This document shows, piece by piece, positions 1 through 9,223 of a DNA stretch of 15,681 nucleotides. A program made the position numbers and the translations under genes. How positions within the stretch are numbered: the first letter of the stretch is position 1; every line of letters begins with the position of its first letter. Where the stretch lies: contig CAZFNU010000013.1 in the NCBI GenBank assembly GCA_964520445.1, positions 1 to 15,681 of the forward strand, in the 5' to 3' direction. The DNA comes from CAZFNU01 sp964520445. Its GTDB lineage: Bacteria > Patescibacteriota > Minisyncoccia > UBA6257 > JAKLIH01. Under the pieces are notes generated by a model. It saw only the letters and a program-made list of their open reading frames with translations. It was not told the DNA's origin and searched no databases.

Positions 1-195
1 ATCAAAGTAAATTAAAATTAAATAAAAAAATAACATTAATTCTATAGTACCTCGGAATAATAAAGTTTTAGGTAAGACCATAGGAAAAATACTTTTGATT
101 CAGAAAAATATAGGAATGATAGCACAAAAGATAGCTAAATAATAAATAGCTTTTTGACAGAATTGGGATATTTCCTTGGTATTAGATTTAACCAT
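1..195 (-). CDS. O-antigen-ligase-like membrane protein, N-terminal part (gene runs off the left edge)
   Basis: Only the first 65 codons are present, open to the window edge when TGA is read as Trp (residue 32). The start is the ATG at 195-193, 14 nt after the rpoD stop. The residues show a short polar N-terminus, a hydrophobic segment at about residues 17-37, a loop with the pattern FPMVLPKTLLFRG (38-50), then a second hydrophobic segment starting near residue 51. This layout (first helix, then an aromatic-Pro-Lys-x-x-x-x-Arg loop, then a second helix) resembles the start of O-antigen ligase/Wzy-like polytopic proteins common in Patescibacteria; that is recollection of the family, not a search. 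Such proteins join or polymerise surface glycans at the cytoplasmic membrane. No Shine-Dalgarno is visible; the 16 bases around the start are identical to those at rpoD. The catalytic region lies outside the window, so the function is tentative. Confidence 0.5.
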
Positions 196-207
196 AATAT
201 ATATTTA
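192..207. repeat. 16-bp start-region repeat, copy at the ligase-like gene
   Basis: CCATAATATATATTTA, identical to 1430-1445. On the minus strand it reads TAAATATATATTATGG and contains the start codon. It stands where a ribosome binding site would be and contains no Shine-Dalgarno. Confidence 0.7.
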
Positions 208-209
208 AT

Positions 210-1433
210 TTATTCATTAAAGAATTGTTTTAATTTACTAGTACCTGGATGTTCTTTCATTTTTTTCAAAGCTTTCATTTCTATTTGTCTTATGCGTTCA
301 CGAGTAACTTTAAAAGCTACTCCTACTTCTTCAAGGGTGTGAGGAATACCATCATCTAGACCAAAGCGCATTTTTAAAACTCTTTGTTCTCGAGGAGATA
401 ATTCTTGCAATACTGAAGCTAATTGTTCTTGCATTAAATGATAAGCAGCAGCTTTGTCTGGCGACATGGTAGTTTCGTCTTTAACAGCATCTTTTAAAGT
501 CCCACTTTCTTCGTCATCAACAAAAGGTTGATCTAAAGATAAGGTTTCTTGAGCTATTTTATGAAGATATCGAACTTCATCTAAAGACAAGCCTAATTCT
601 ACGGCAATTTCTTCAGAAGTTGGTTCTCTCCCAAAAACTTCCATTAAGTTTTTCTTGGCTTTGTTGTATCTGGCTAAAACTTCAACAATATGAACAGGAA
701 TACGAATAGTACGAGAATGATCGGCAATAGCTCGTGAAATACCTTGTCTGATTCATCAAGTAGCATAAGTAGAGAATTTATACCCCTTTTCAAAATCAAA
801 TTTTAAAACAGCTTTTTCTAAACCAAAATTACCTTCTTGAATTAAATCAAGAAAAGTCATGGAATGAGCTTGAGGTAAAAATCTTTTAGCAATACTAATA
901 ACCAAACGTAGATTAGCTTCAATCATTCTTTTAATAGCTGCCTTATCCCCTTTTACAATACGTTGATAGAGCTCTTTTTCTTCGGAACTCGTAATCATAG
1001 GATATTGAGCAATCTCACGTAGATAGGCTTTAACATTATCAGGAGCATCACGTCATTCTTCAGGATCAGAATCTTTTAATAATTGGGTTTGAGATATTTC
1101 TTCAGAAGTATCTAGTAATTTAAGATTTTTAATGATACGGATATTATTTCTGATTAAATAGTCATAGATCTTATCTACCATAGAAATATTATATTCTGGA
1201 AATGGGATAATAGCTAAGATTTCACTAAAGGTAACGAATTTACGGTCATAACCTTTTTTAAATAACTCTTCGATAATTCTTTTATAGTCATCTTTAGTAA
1301 TGGTTTTAGAACCTTTTCTTTTAGTAGGGGTTTTCTTGATAGTCTTTTTATGAGCTATCTTTTTATGAGTTATTTTTTTATGAACTACTTTTTTAATAGT
1401 TTTCTTTTTTGTTTTTTGTTTTTTTGTAGCCAT
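210..1433 (-). CDS. rpoD: RNA polymerase housekeeping sigma factor (sigma-70/RpoD), 407 aa
   Basis: It directs RNA polymerase core to promoters. Reading TGA as Trp gives one 407-aa frame ending in TAA. Residues 1-45 are a Lys/His-rich low-complexity tail; 47-115 form a small helical domain in place of classical region 1.1. Region 1.2 begins near residue 128 (APDNVKAYLREI). Region 2 (about 150-240) carries LDLIQEGNFGLEKAV and FSTYAT followed by Trp226-Trp227, both TGA. Region 3 covers about 255-320. Region 4 (about 335-400) holds LSPREQRVLKMRFGL and the -35-recognising helix-turn-helix TLEEVGVAFKVTRERIRQIE. It follows dnaG by 9 nt and precedes the ligase-like gene by 14 nt; dnaG-rpoD is a classic pairing. 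The intact regions 2 and 4 agree with the TTGACA/TATAAT-type promoters seen in the window. There is no Shine-Dalgarno. The ATG at 1433 is chosen because it opens the Lys-rich tail directly after dnaG. Confidence 0.96.
1332..1388 (-). repeat. Degenerate 15-bp tandem repeat encoding xxHKK units in the RpoD N-terminus
   Basis: Residues 16-34 of RpoD read VVHKK, ITHKK, IAHKK, TIKK: about four copies of a five-residue unit, from degenerate 15-nt repeats of the type x-x-CAT-AAA-AAR. It is the core of a highly basic tail (residues 4-41) that probably contacts DNA or RNA. Copy number may vary between strains. Confidence 0.7.
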
Positions 1434-1445
1434 AATATATATTTA
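1430..1445. repeat. 16-bp start-region repeat, copy at rpoD
   Basis: Identical to 192-207 and also spans the ATG, here of rpoD, overlapping the dnaG stop (1443-1445). dgkA (AAATATATCAATATG) and dnaG (AAAGATATATG) have similar A/T-only sequence before their ATG. Confidence 0.7.
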
Positions 1446-3299
1446 GTTATTATTTAATTGTTCAGAAAGATTTTTAAATTCTTGCATTAATTCGTTAAAC
1501 ATACCATTAGATCCTGATGATTCTAATTCTTTGATTTTATTCTGCAAAAAACTCATTCTATTTTTAAGATGTTCTTGTTTTAGGTGTCAGAGACAACTAG
1601 AGACTTCTTCTTGAATAGAAGGGATATTTTTTTCTTTATTGTCTTCCATATCTTTGGATCCTAGTATTCAAAGGTAATTTAAAAGATTTAAATCATTTTC
1701 ATTTACTTCCAAATCTGTATTGACAGCTTCTTTGGTATTTAAAACAGAATTAAGAGTATTGTTTTTGATAAGTTTTAAAATATTAGAATATTGAATTGGG
1801 AAATATATTTCATTCTTAATTATTAGTTCTTTAAGAATATCTTGGTTTTGTAAGTAAGTAGCCAATACTTTTTCAGAAAGAATATCTTCCCTACTCTTTA
1901 AGGAATTAAGAGTTTCAATTTCGTCTTTTTGGCTAGCTCCATACTGTTTGATATAGGGATTAATAGTATTTAATTTTTGTAATTCGTTTTCTAATAACTC
2001 AACCTTAACATTTAAGAGACTAGATAATTTTTCCATTCAGGTAGATTTTTCTATAATGTTATTCTTGAGGTATTTAACCTTGGATAAGAAGTAACTCATA
2101 AAATCTCTTTTACCTTTGTTATTGGTAGTATCGAATATTTTTTTAGCTCTTTGGAAGTAGAAATCCATAATTGGGTTTGCTTCTTTTAGAATATCTAATA
2201 ATTTACCGGGATGAAGATTGATAAATTCAGAAAAATCTTTAGCATCAGATAAAGTAATAATCTTAATGTCAAAATCAAGATTTAAAGCTAATTCAATATT
2301 TCTTTCTGTAGCTTCTTGTCCTGCTTCATCATTGTCATAAGCAAGAATTAAAGTATTACAATATCTTTTAAGAATATTTAATTGTTCTTGTGTTAAAGCA
2401 GTACCAGAACTAGCAACTACATTTTTTAAACCTTCTTGATAACAAGAAATGGCATCCATTTGGCCCTCTACTAAGATAGCTTCATTTTTCTCTAATATGG
2501 CATTCTTTGTTTTGTTTAATAAGAAAAGTAGATTACTTTTACTGAAGATAATAGTTTCTGGGGAATTAACATATTTACCAGTTTCTTCAATGTTTTTAAT
2601 AGTGTGTAAGGGAATATTTTTATCATTTTGAAAGATACGGCCCGTAAATCCTACAGGTTCTTGGGATAGACTAAAGATAGGAAACATGATTCTGGAACGA
2701 AAACGATCAAAGAAGAAATTAGTAGGTAAAGAATTAACATCAGTAACATTCATGGCGTCAGCCTTACGAATAGATAGCCCAGTTCGTTCAATATCAGAGA
2801 TTTTAAAACCTAATTTTAATAAATACTCGGTTAGAGAACGTCATTCATCCAAAGCAAAGCCAATATGAAATTCTTTGATAGTTTCATCAGTTAATCCCCT
2901 CTTTTTTAAGTAGTTATAGGCATCAGGGTTCTTTTTTAGATTATCTTCAAAAAAAGATAAGGCTGATTCTTGGATGTCTATTAAAACTTTTTTAATAGAG
3001 TTTTCTTTAGTTTGAAATCTTGATAAATCAACATTAGCTTTATTAGCTAATATTTTTAAAGCGGTTAAAAAATCAATGTTTTCAATCTTCATAACAAAAC
3101 CAAAGATATCCCCTGAAAAATTACAGCCAAAACAATGAGCAATTTGTCTTTGGGGAGAAACATAAAAAGAAGGGGTTTTTTCTTTATGAAAAGGACAACA
3201 AGCACGAAAATTGACCCCAGCTTTCTGAAGCTTGATATATCCCCCTACTACTTCTACAATATCTAGTTTATTTTTTATTTCTTCTTTGGGATCATTCAT
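1443..3299 (-). CDS. dnaG: DNA primase DnaG, 618 aa
   Basis: It synthesises RNA primers at the replication fork. One 618-aa frame results when four TGA codons are read as Trp. The N-terminal CHC2-type zinc-binding domain has C35, H38, C56 and C59 (CPFH ... CFGC). The catalytic core and Toprim fold follow: RFRSRIMFPIF near residue 200, the Toprim glutamate in VEGQMD (about 277-282) and the metal-binding aspartates in AYDNDEAGQ (about 321-329). The C-terminal third is helical and charged, as expected for the helicase-binding region, but too divergent for me to align. The start ATG at 3299 lies 6 nt after the dgkA stop; the TAA stop at 1443-1445 lies 9 nt before rpoD. No Shine-Dalgarno is visible. 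Length is within the usual range for the family. Confidence 0.96.
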
Positions 3300-3305
3300 A
3301 TATCT

Positions 3306-3689
3306 TTAAATTAATTTAAATAAATTAAGAACTCTGGGTAAAAAGATTATTAACCCAATAACACCAGCTCCTATAGAAACTATAGCAACCCCACCAGCTA
3401 TCATATCTTTGATTATCTTTACTTTTTCATTAATCTCTGGATGAAAAAGATTTAAAAATTGTTCGATACTTGTATTGAATAATTCAAGAGCTAAAACAGC
3501 TGTAATCATGATAATACAGATCAATCATTCGGTATGAGAAATTCTAAAATATATCCCACCAATAATAACGAGTAAAGAAATGATAATCATGGCAGTTAAA
3601 TTTTCTTCAACTCCAAAACAAGTTTGAATGCCTGATCAAGCGTATCGAAAACTTTTTGGTAAGCGTTTTAGAAAATTTCTCATTTTCAT
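3306..3689 (-). CDS. dgkA: Diacylglycerol/undecaprenol kinase (DgkA family), 127 aa
   Basis: A small integral-membrane lipid kinase; Gram-positive-type members phosphorylate undecaprenol to regenerate the lipid carrier for wall and glycan synthesis, while others act on diacylglycerol. The frame uses two TGA-Trp codons (residues 18 and 55). After a basic amphipathic start (SFRYAWSGIQTCFGVEEN, about 13-30) there are three hydrophobic segments, near 33-48, 55-72 and 97-118. The signature ALELFNTSIEQ (67-77) carries the catalytic Glu and Asn residues of the family, followed by the conserved KIIKDMIAGGV. I chose the ATG at 3689; an alternative ATG two codons downstream (3683) gives 125 aa. It sits 25 nt after tRNA-Ser and 6 nt before dnaG. 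Its presence beside a ligase-like gene fits envelope work, but substrate choice cannot be read from the sequence. Confidence 0.9.
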
Positions 3690-3714
3690 ATTGATATATT
3701 TAAATTTTGTTTTG

Positions 3715-3801
3715 CGGAGAGGGCGAGATTCGAACTCGCGATACCCTTTCGAATATAACAGTTTTCAAGACTGTCCCATTCAACCACTCTGGCACCTCTC
3801 C
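3715..3801 (-). tRNA. tRNA-Ser(UGA), reads UCN codons
   Basis: An 87-nt class II tRNA. The acceptor stem pairs GGAGAGG (3801-3795) with CCTCTCC (3722-3716), with a G discriminator at 3715. The anticodon stem ACAGT/ACTGT encloses the loop CTTGAAA, giving anticodon TGA. A long variable arm, typical of serine tRNAs, precedes the T-arm with the GTTCGAATC loop. CCA is not encoded, so it must be added after transcription. It lies 8 nt after iscU and 25 nt before dgkA, so it is probably excised from the long transcript. The anticodon is UGA, but it decodes Ser UCN codons and is unrelated to the UGA=Trp recoding. Confidence 0.95.
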
Positions 3802-3809
3802 TTGTTTTT

Positions 3810-4319
3810 TTAATTTTCTAATTCTTTTTTCTGTTCTTTAATTCAATCGGTATATCTTTCTTCTATAACTTCCTCGGTATTCTTAATTTGAAGATGTTTT
3901 TTATTCATATCTTCATTAATTAATTCTTGGTGATTAGCAGTGTAATAATCATAGATGGCCTCAAATAAAGCATCAGTACTTAATAAGGAACAATGAACTT
4001 TAATTGGAGGTAATCCTTTAAGACTATTAATTATATTCTCTTTGGTGATTTGTAGAGCCTCAATTAAAGTTTTTCCTTTAGCTAAAGTAGTGATGATAGA
4101 AGAAGTAGCAATAGCAGCTACGCAACCAAAGGTTTCAAACTTAATATCAGAAATGATTTCTTCTCCTTTTTTATTCTTCCCTACTTTTATGTAGATAGCC
4201 ATAACATCTCCACAGGTTAAATTACCTGCTTGGCCCATACCATCGGGGTTCTTAATCTTACCATAATTTTTGGGATTTTTAAAGAGGTCTAAGACCTTTT
4301 TAGAATATGTTAATGACAT
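3810..4319 (-). CDS. iscU: IscU/NifU-type Fe-S cluster scaffold, 169 aa
   Basis: The scaffold on which sulfur delivered by the cysteine desulfurase and iron are assembled into clusters before transfer to target proteins. The three ligand cysteines are visible: C36 in LTCGDVM (with the conserved D38), C66 in ETFGCVAAIATSS and C110 in PPIKVHCS. Residues 1-130 cover the whole IscU fold. About 40 residues follow it (charged, Glu/Lys-rich, ending in a TGA-coded Trp then IKEQKKELEN), longer than the usual IscU tail. The ATG at 4319 is 1 nt after the upstream desulfurase stop at 4321, so the two are translationally neighbouring and must act as a pair. No Shine-Dalgarno. Sequence style (SKKVLDLFKNPKNYG, GKIKNPDG) matches CPR and Firmicutes-like IscU. 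Confidence 0.95.
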
Positions 4320-4320
4320 A

Positions 4321-5553
4321 TTAATTTTTAGAATTTTTGCTAAAAGGAGATACTTGTCGTAATTGATTAACTACTTTAGGAAGAGTATGTAATAAATAGT
4401 TAACTTCTTCTTTGGTAGTAAAACGACCTAAAGAGATACGGATAGAACCACTGGATTGTTCTGGTTTTAATCCCATGGAAGTTAAAGTATCACTAGCTTG
4501 TAAAAAAGCTGAGGCACAAGCAGAACCCGTAGAAACTCCAATATGGTTATTATCTAAAAGATAAACTAAAGATTCCCCTTCAATGTAATCAAAACGAACA
4601 TTTAAGATATTAGGAACACGTAAGTTTTTGGGAACATTAAAATGAGTATCAGGAATTAATTTAGGTAAATCTTTCAATATTTTATCTGATAAAGTATTGA
4701 ATTTCTTGTAATCTTTTTTCATGGAACTTTGGCATAACTCAAAAGCTTTAAAAAATCCGAAAATACAAGGGACATTAACAGTACTAGAACGTAATCCATA
4801 TTCATGTCCTCCACCACTAATTAATGGTTCAATCTTAGTTCCTTTTTTAAGATAAAGTAAAGCCGCTCCTTTAGGTCCATAGATTTTATGAGAACAAGCA
4901 GTTAAAAGGTCGCAATTTAATTTTTCGATATCAATAACAAATTTACCAAAAGCTTGGGTGGCATCGGTATGAAAATAGATTGGAGTAGTGACATTTCTTT
5001 GTTTGCGATCTTCTCTTACTTTGCTGATAATTTCCCCTACTTTTTCTAAGGGTTGGATAATACCAGTTTCGTTATTAACATAAATTAAAGAAATTAAGAT
5101 AGTCTCATCAGTAATTTGATTTTTGAGATCTTCTAAATTGATTAAACCATCACTGGTACTTGAAACTTTAGAAACTTTAAACCCATTTTTTTCAAGTCAA
5201 GAACAAGTCCCTTTGATAGAGGAGTGTTCTTGGGCTGAAGTAATAATATGTTTGCCAAATTTAGTATTGGCGACAGCAATACCCTTTAAAACTAAATTGT
5301 TACTTTCAGTAGCAGAAGCAGTAAAGATGATTTCGGAAGGAGAAACTTTTAAGATTTTGGCAAAACTTTCTCTGATACTTTCTAATAATTCTTTAGCTTC
5401 CATACCTTTTTGATGTAAAGACATAGTATTACCGTAAAACTGCTTAAACACAAGACACATACTTTTTAGCACTCGAGGATCAATAGGGGTAGAAGCAGCA
5501 TAATCAAGATAAATATATTTTTTATTAGGGATTACGGCTTTAACGGAAGACAT
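4321..5553 (-). CDS. nifS: Cysteine desulfurase (NifS/IscS family), 410 aa
   Basis: A PLP enzyme converting cysteine to alanine and passing persulfide sulfur to IscU. One frame with a single TGA-Trp (residue 119). Visible motifs: YLDYAASTPIDP at 15-26, the ASATESNN substrate/PLP region near 80-86, H110 in SAQEHSS, D197 and Q200 (TDATQAFGK), the PLP Schiff-base lysine K223 in CSHKIYGPKG, SGGGHEYGLRSST near 246-258 and the persulfide cysteine C346 in STGSACASA. Length is normal. The start ATG at 5553 lies 11 nt after the rpoC stop; the stop abuts iscU. The desulfurase-scaffold pair gives a minimal Fe-S assembly system. Whether it should be called NifS or IscS cannot be decided from motifs. No Shine-Dalgarno. 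Confidence 0.95.
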
Positions 5554-5564
5554 AAAAAGATTAG

Positions 5565-8500
5565 TTAGTTTAATTTGTTAATATTAGGGAAACGACGATA
5601 TCCAGTACCGGCTGGAATCATGCGACCAATGATAACATTAGCTTTTAATCCTTCTAATTTATCTTCTTTACCTTCAATAGCAGACTTAATTAAAGCATGA
5701 GAAGTTTCTTCAAAAGATACAGCAGACAAGAAACTATCTGAGTTTAGGGCTACTTTTTTAATACCACGGAGTAGATGGACTGCTGTAGCAGGATGTTTGT
5801 GGTTTTTCTTTAAGGTGTAGTTAGTTTCAATGTAACGAGTAATAGAAACAACTTCTCCGGGGATAAATTCACTATCCCCACCATTGGTAATTAATAATTG
5901 AGAGAACATTTTACGAACAATAATTTCAAAATGTTTTTCATGAATTTCTTCACCAGCTAACATATATATTCTTTGAGCTTCTTTTTTAATGAAAGCTTGG
6001 GTAGGGATAGCTCCAACTAATTTGAATAGTTGTTTTAAACTAACAGCGCCAGCAGTTAGAATATCCCCTATTTTAATTTCTTGACCAACATTAACAAAGA
6101 TAGTTTTATTAGCATTGATGGAGTAAATGAAATTTTCTCCTGATTCTAAGAATTGTTTTGACTTTGATGATCTTGTATATTTTTTATACAAAGGATTTTT
6201 AACTTTTTTAGTTAATTTAATGATTATCTTACTTGGTTCGTTGTAGTTAGATACGACGTCTTCAACAATACCATCAACTTCGGAAAGTAAGGCTTCATTT
6301 TTAGGATTACGACATTCAAATAAACCTTCAATGTAGGGTAAACCCATAGTAATATCAGAAGTAGTAACAACACCCCCACTATGAAAGGAACGTAAGGTTA
6401 GCTGAGTTCCTGGTTCTCCAATAGCTTGGGCTGCGATAATACCAACAGCTTCTCCTATCTTAATTGGTTTTCATTTAGTAAGATCCGCTCCATAACATTT
6501 TTGGCAAATACCATTTAAGTTTTTGCAAGTTAAAGGAGAGAACATACGAACAGATTCTAAATCGGTATTTTCCATAATTTCATTAGCTAGCTCAGCAGTA
6601 AGTAAGGTATTTTTAGCTATAGTTTTACCAGTTTTTAATTTAACATCTTGGGCAAGGACTCTACTAACTATACGAGCATTAAATGGTTGTTCCAATTCTT
6701 CATGAGTAGTTCTGAATATTTCAAGACCTTCATTATCTCCACAATCAATGTTTTGGATAATGATATCTTGAGCAACATCAACTAATTTACGAGTAAGATA
6801 ACCTGATTGAGAGGTTTTTAAAGCAGTATCTACTAACCCCTTACGAGAACCGTGGGTAGCATTGAAGTACTCCAAAGCATTGAATCCTTCTTTATAGGAA
6901 GAAAGAATTGGTAATTCGATAATTTGTCCACTTGGTTTAACTACCAACCCTTTAATACCGACCATCTGGTTTAACTGATCTAAAGTACCACGAGCTCCTG
7001 AATCAATCATAATCTTAATAGGATTTTCAACAGTTAAAGTGGAATTAATAGCTTCTTTAACGCTATTCATAACACCAGTAAGGTTTTCAACAATCTTGGA
7101 ATATTTTTCAGTTTCACTAAGTAATCCTTCTTCAAATTGTTCGTAGATTTTTTTATTAGTTTCCATTTCTTTTTTCAACATTTCTGCTTTATCTAGGTTT
7201 AAAGTTAACCCAGAAGTAGTAGCATAAGTGAAACCTAATTTTTTGATATCATCTAAACATCTTGTTGTTTCTTTGCAACCATATTGGCTGATAAAATGAT
7301 TAATTAATTTCTTTAATTTTTTATCAGAGAAAGCATAATTTTGGTATGGGTAATCTTTTGGTAGCAATTCATTGAATATTAATCTACCGACAGTAGTTTC
7401 CAATAATTCATGTTCGGGATGTTCAATATTTTTTGGATGTTTAACTTTGATTTTAGCATGAAGATTAATTTTCCCATTATCATAAGCAATTAAAGCTTCA
7501 GTAGCGTTGGTAAAACATTTACCCTGGCCTAGTTTATCTTCAAAATCTAAAGTTAATCAATAACAACCTAATACAATATCTTTAGTAGGGCTCATAGAAG
7601 CTTCTCCATTAGAAGGTTTTAATAATCCTAAAGTAGAAACCATAATATTTTCACATTCAGCTTGAGCTTCTTCAGATAAAGGCAAGTGTAAAGACATAGT
7701 ATCTCCATCAAAATCAGCATTAAATGGTTTACAAACTAAAGGATGAATTTTAATAGCTAAACCTTCAATCAAGACTGGGTGAAAAGCTTGAATACCAAGT
7801 CTGTGTAAGGTAGGAGCACGATTGAGTAAAACATATTTATCTTTGATAACTTCTTCTAATAAAGCTCAGACTTCATCAGTCTTATCATCAATTAATCTAT
7901 TAGCCATAGGAATGCTATGAGCTAAATCTTGAGCTAATAATTTATGGATAATAAATGGTCTGAATATTTCTAAGGCCATTTCTTTTGGAATACCACATTC
8001 ATTAAATTTAAGTGTAGGGCCAACAACGATAACAGAACGTCCAGAATAATCTACACGCTTACCAAGTAAGTTTTGTCTGAAACGCCCTTGTTTTCCTTTT
8101 AAAATATCAGCTAAGGAACGTAGTGGACGTTTTTGAGCTTTTTGTAAAGCTTGTCTTCCTTGATGTAAGGAATTATCTAATAACATATCTACTGCTTCTT
8201 GTAACATTCTTTTTTCGTTTTTAACGATAACAGAAGGAGCATTAGAAGTTATTAACTTCTTTAAACGATTATTACGAGTTATAATTCTTCTATATAAATC
8301 ATTTAAATCAGAAGAAGCATATCTGCCACCATCTAATGGTACCATTGGACGTAAATCAGGAGGTAAGACTGGAAGATGCTTAATAAATAATCATTCAGGA
8401 TTAGTACTAGACTTAACAAAAGATTTTAGAGTTTTTAATCTCTTTAAAGCTTTACTCTTTTGAGTTCTAGGAATTTTATTTAATTTAGCCTCTAATGTTT

Positions 8501-9203
8501 CAATCTCTTGAGGAAGATTTAATTCTTTTAAGAAATTAAGAATTGGTTCTGAACCAGTGTCAGCTTCAAAAGCATTACTGTATTTTTTAGTAAGGTAATA
8601 ATATTCTTTTTCGTTTAGAACTTTTTTAGGACGTAAAACATCAACTTCTTTTAAAGCTTGTTTGTACCCTAAAGTAATATTAGATTTTTCTTCTGTGGGA
8701 GCAGATTTTAATTTATTCTTGTATTCTTTTTCAACTTCTTCCTTGATTTTTTGAATTTCAGTATCAAATACTTTGGTAATGATATAGGCATTATAATAAA
8801 TAACTTGTTCTAAAGCAAGACTCGAAGTATTTAGTAATAGCTCTAAAACATGAGGAGGAGTTTTAAGATATCAGATATGACAAACAGGTATACATAAAGA
8901 AATATGTCCAGTTCAAGAACGTCTAGTAGAAGAATGAGTGATAACTACTCCACAACGATCACATTTAATCCCCTTGTATCTAATTCCTCTGTATTTACCA
9001 CAACTACATTGGTAATCTTTTACGGGACCAAATATTGTTTCACAGAATAATCCACCCTTTTCTGGTTTTTGGGTTCTGTAATTAATTGTCTCTGGTTCTA
9101 AAACTTCTCCATGAGATCATTCTTGGATTGTTTCTGGGGAGGCGACGTTAATCTTTAATTTTTCAAAATCATCAGATGGATTTATTTCATTTTTTTCTAA
9201 CAT
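5565..9203 (-). CDS. rpoC: RNA polymerase beta' subunit, 1212 aa
   Basis: The largest catalytic subunit of RNA polymerase. The frame is continuous over 1212 codons when seven TGA codons are read as Trp. The N-terminal zinc site is C66, C68, C81, C84 (CSCGKYRG ... CDRCG). Sigma- and DNA-contacting elements include LLGKRVDYSGRSVIVVGPTL. The catalytic NADFDGD (495-501) binds the active-site Mg2+ through D497, D499 and D501. The bridge helix/trigger loop region is near 770-815 (GFNALEYFNATHGSRKGL). The second zinc site is C821, C893, C900, C903. The C-terminus has IPAGTGYRRF. The start ATG at 9203 is 20 nt after rpoB; no Shine-Dalgarno. The phrase PTKDIVLGCYW followed by LTLDF looks like CPR RpoC. 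No large lineage insertion is evident. Confidence 0.97.
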
Positions 9204-9223
9204 AGTGGTAATTTATTAAATTA

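Noticed and set aside
154..342. Plus-strand open frames such as 154-342, 2449-2631, 5123-5413, 10095-10310 and 12846-13216
   Set aside because: They lie opposite well-supported minus-strand genes or the promoter region, show no domains, and have no promoter or ribosome binding site.
210..1433. UGA=Gly (Gracilibacteria/Absconditabacteria code)
   Set aside because: TGA occurs at sites that are Trp in nearly all homologues (sigma-70 Trp-Trp, RpoB EVWALEAYG), not at conserved Gly sites, where GGN codons are used.
3690..3714. Terminator after tRNA-Ser
   Set aside because: The minus-strand sequence after the tRNA is A-rich without a hairpin or T run, so transcription probably continues into dgkA.
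4721..5553. Gene breaks: multiple partial frames in nifS, rpoB, rpoC, dnaG and rpoD suggesting pseudogenes or frameshifts
   Set aside because: All pieces of each gene are in the same frame and are separated only by TGA at conserved Trp sites; reading TGA as Trp restores full-length proteins.
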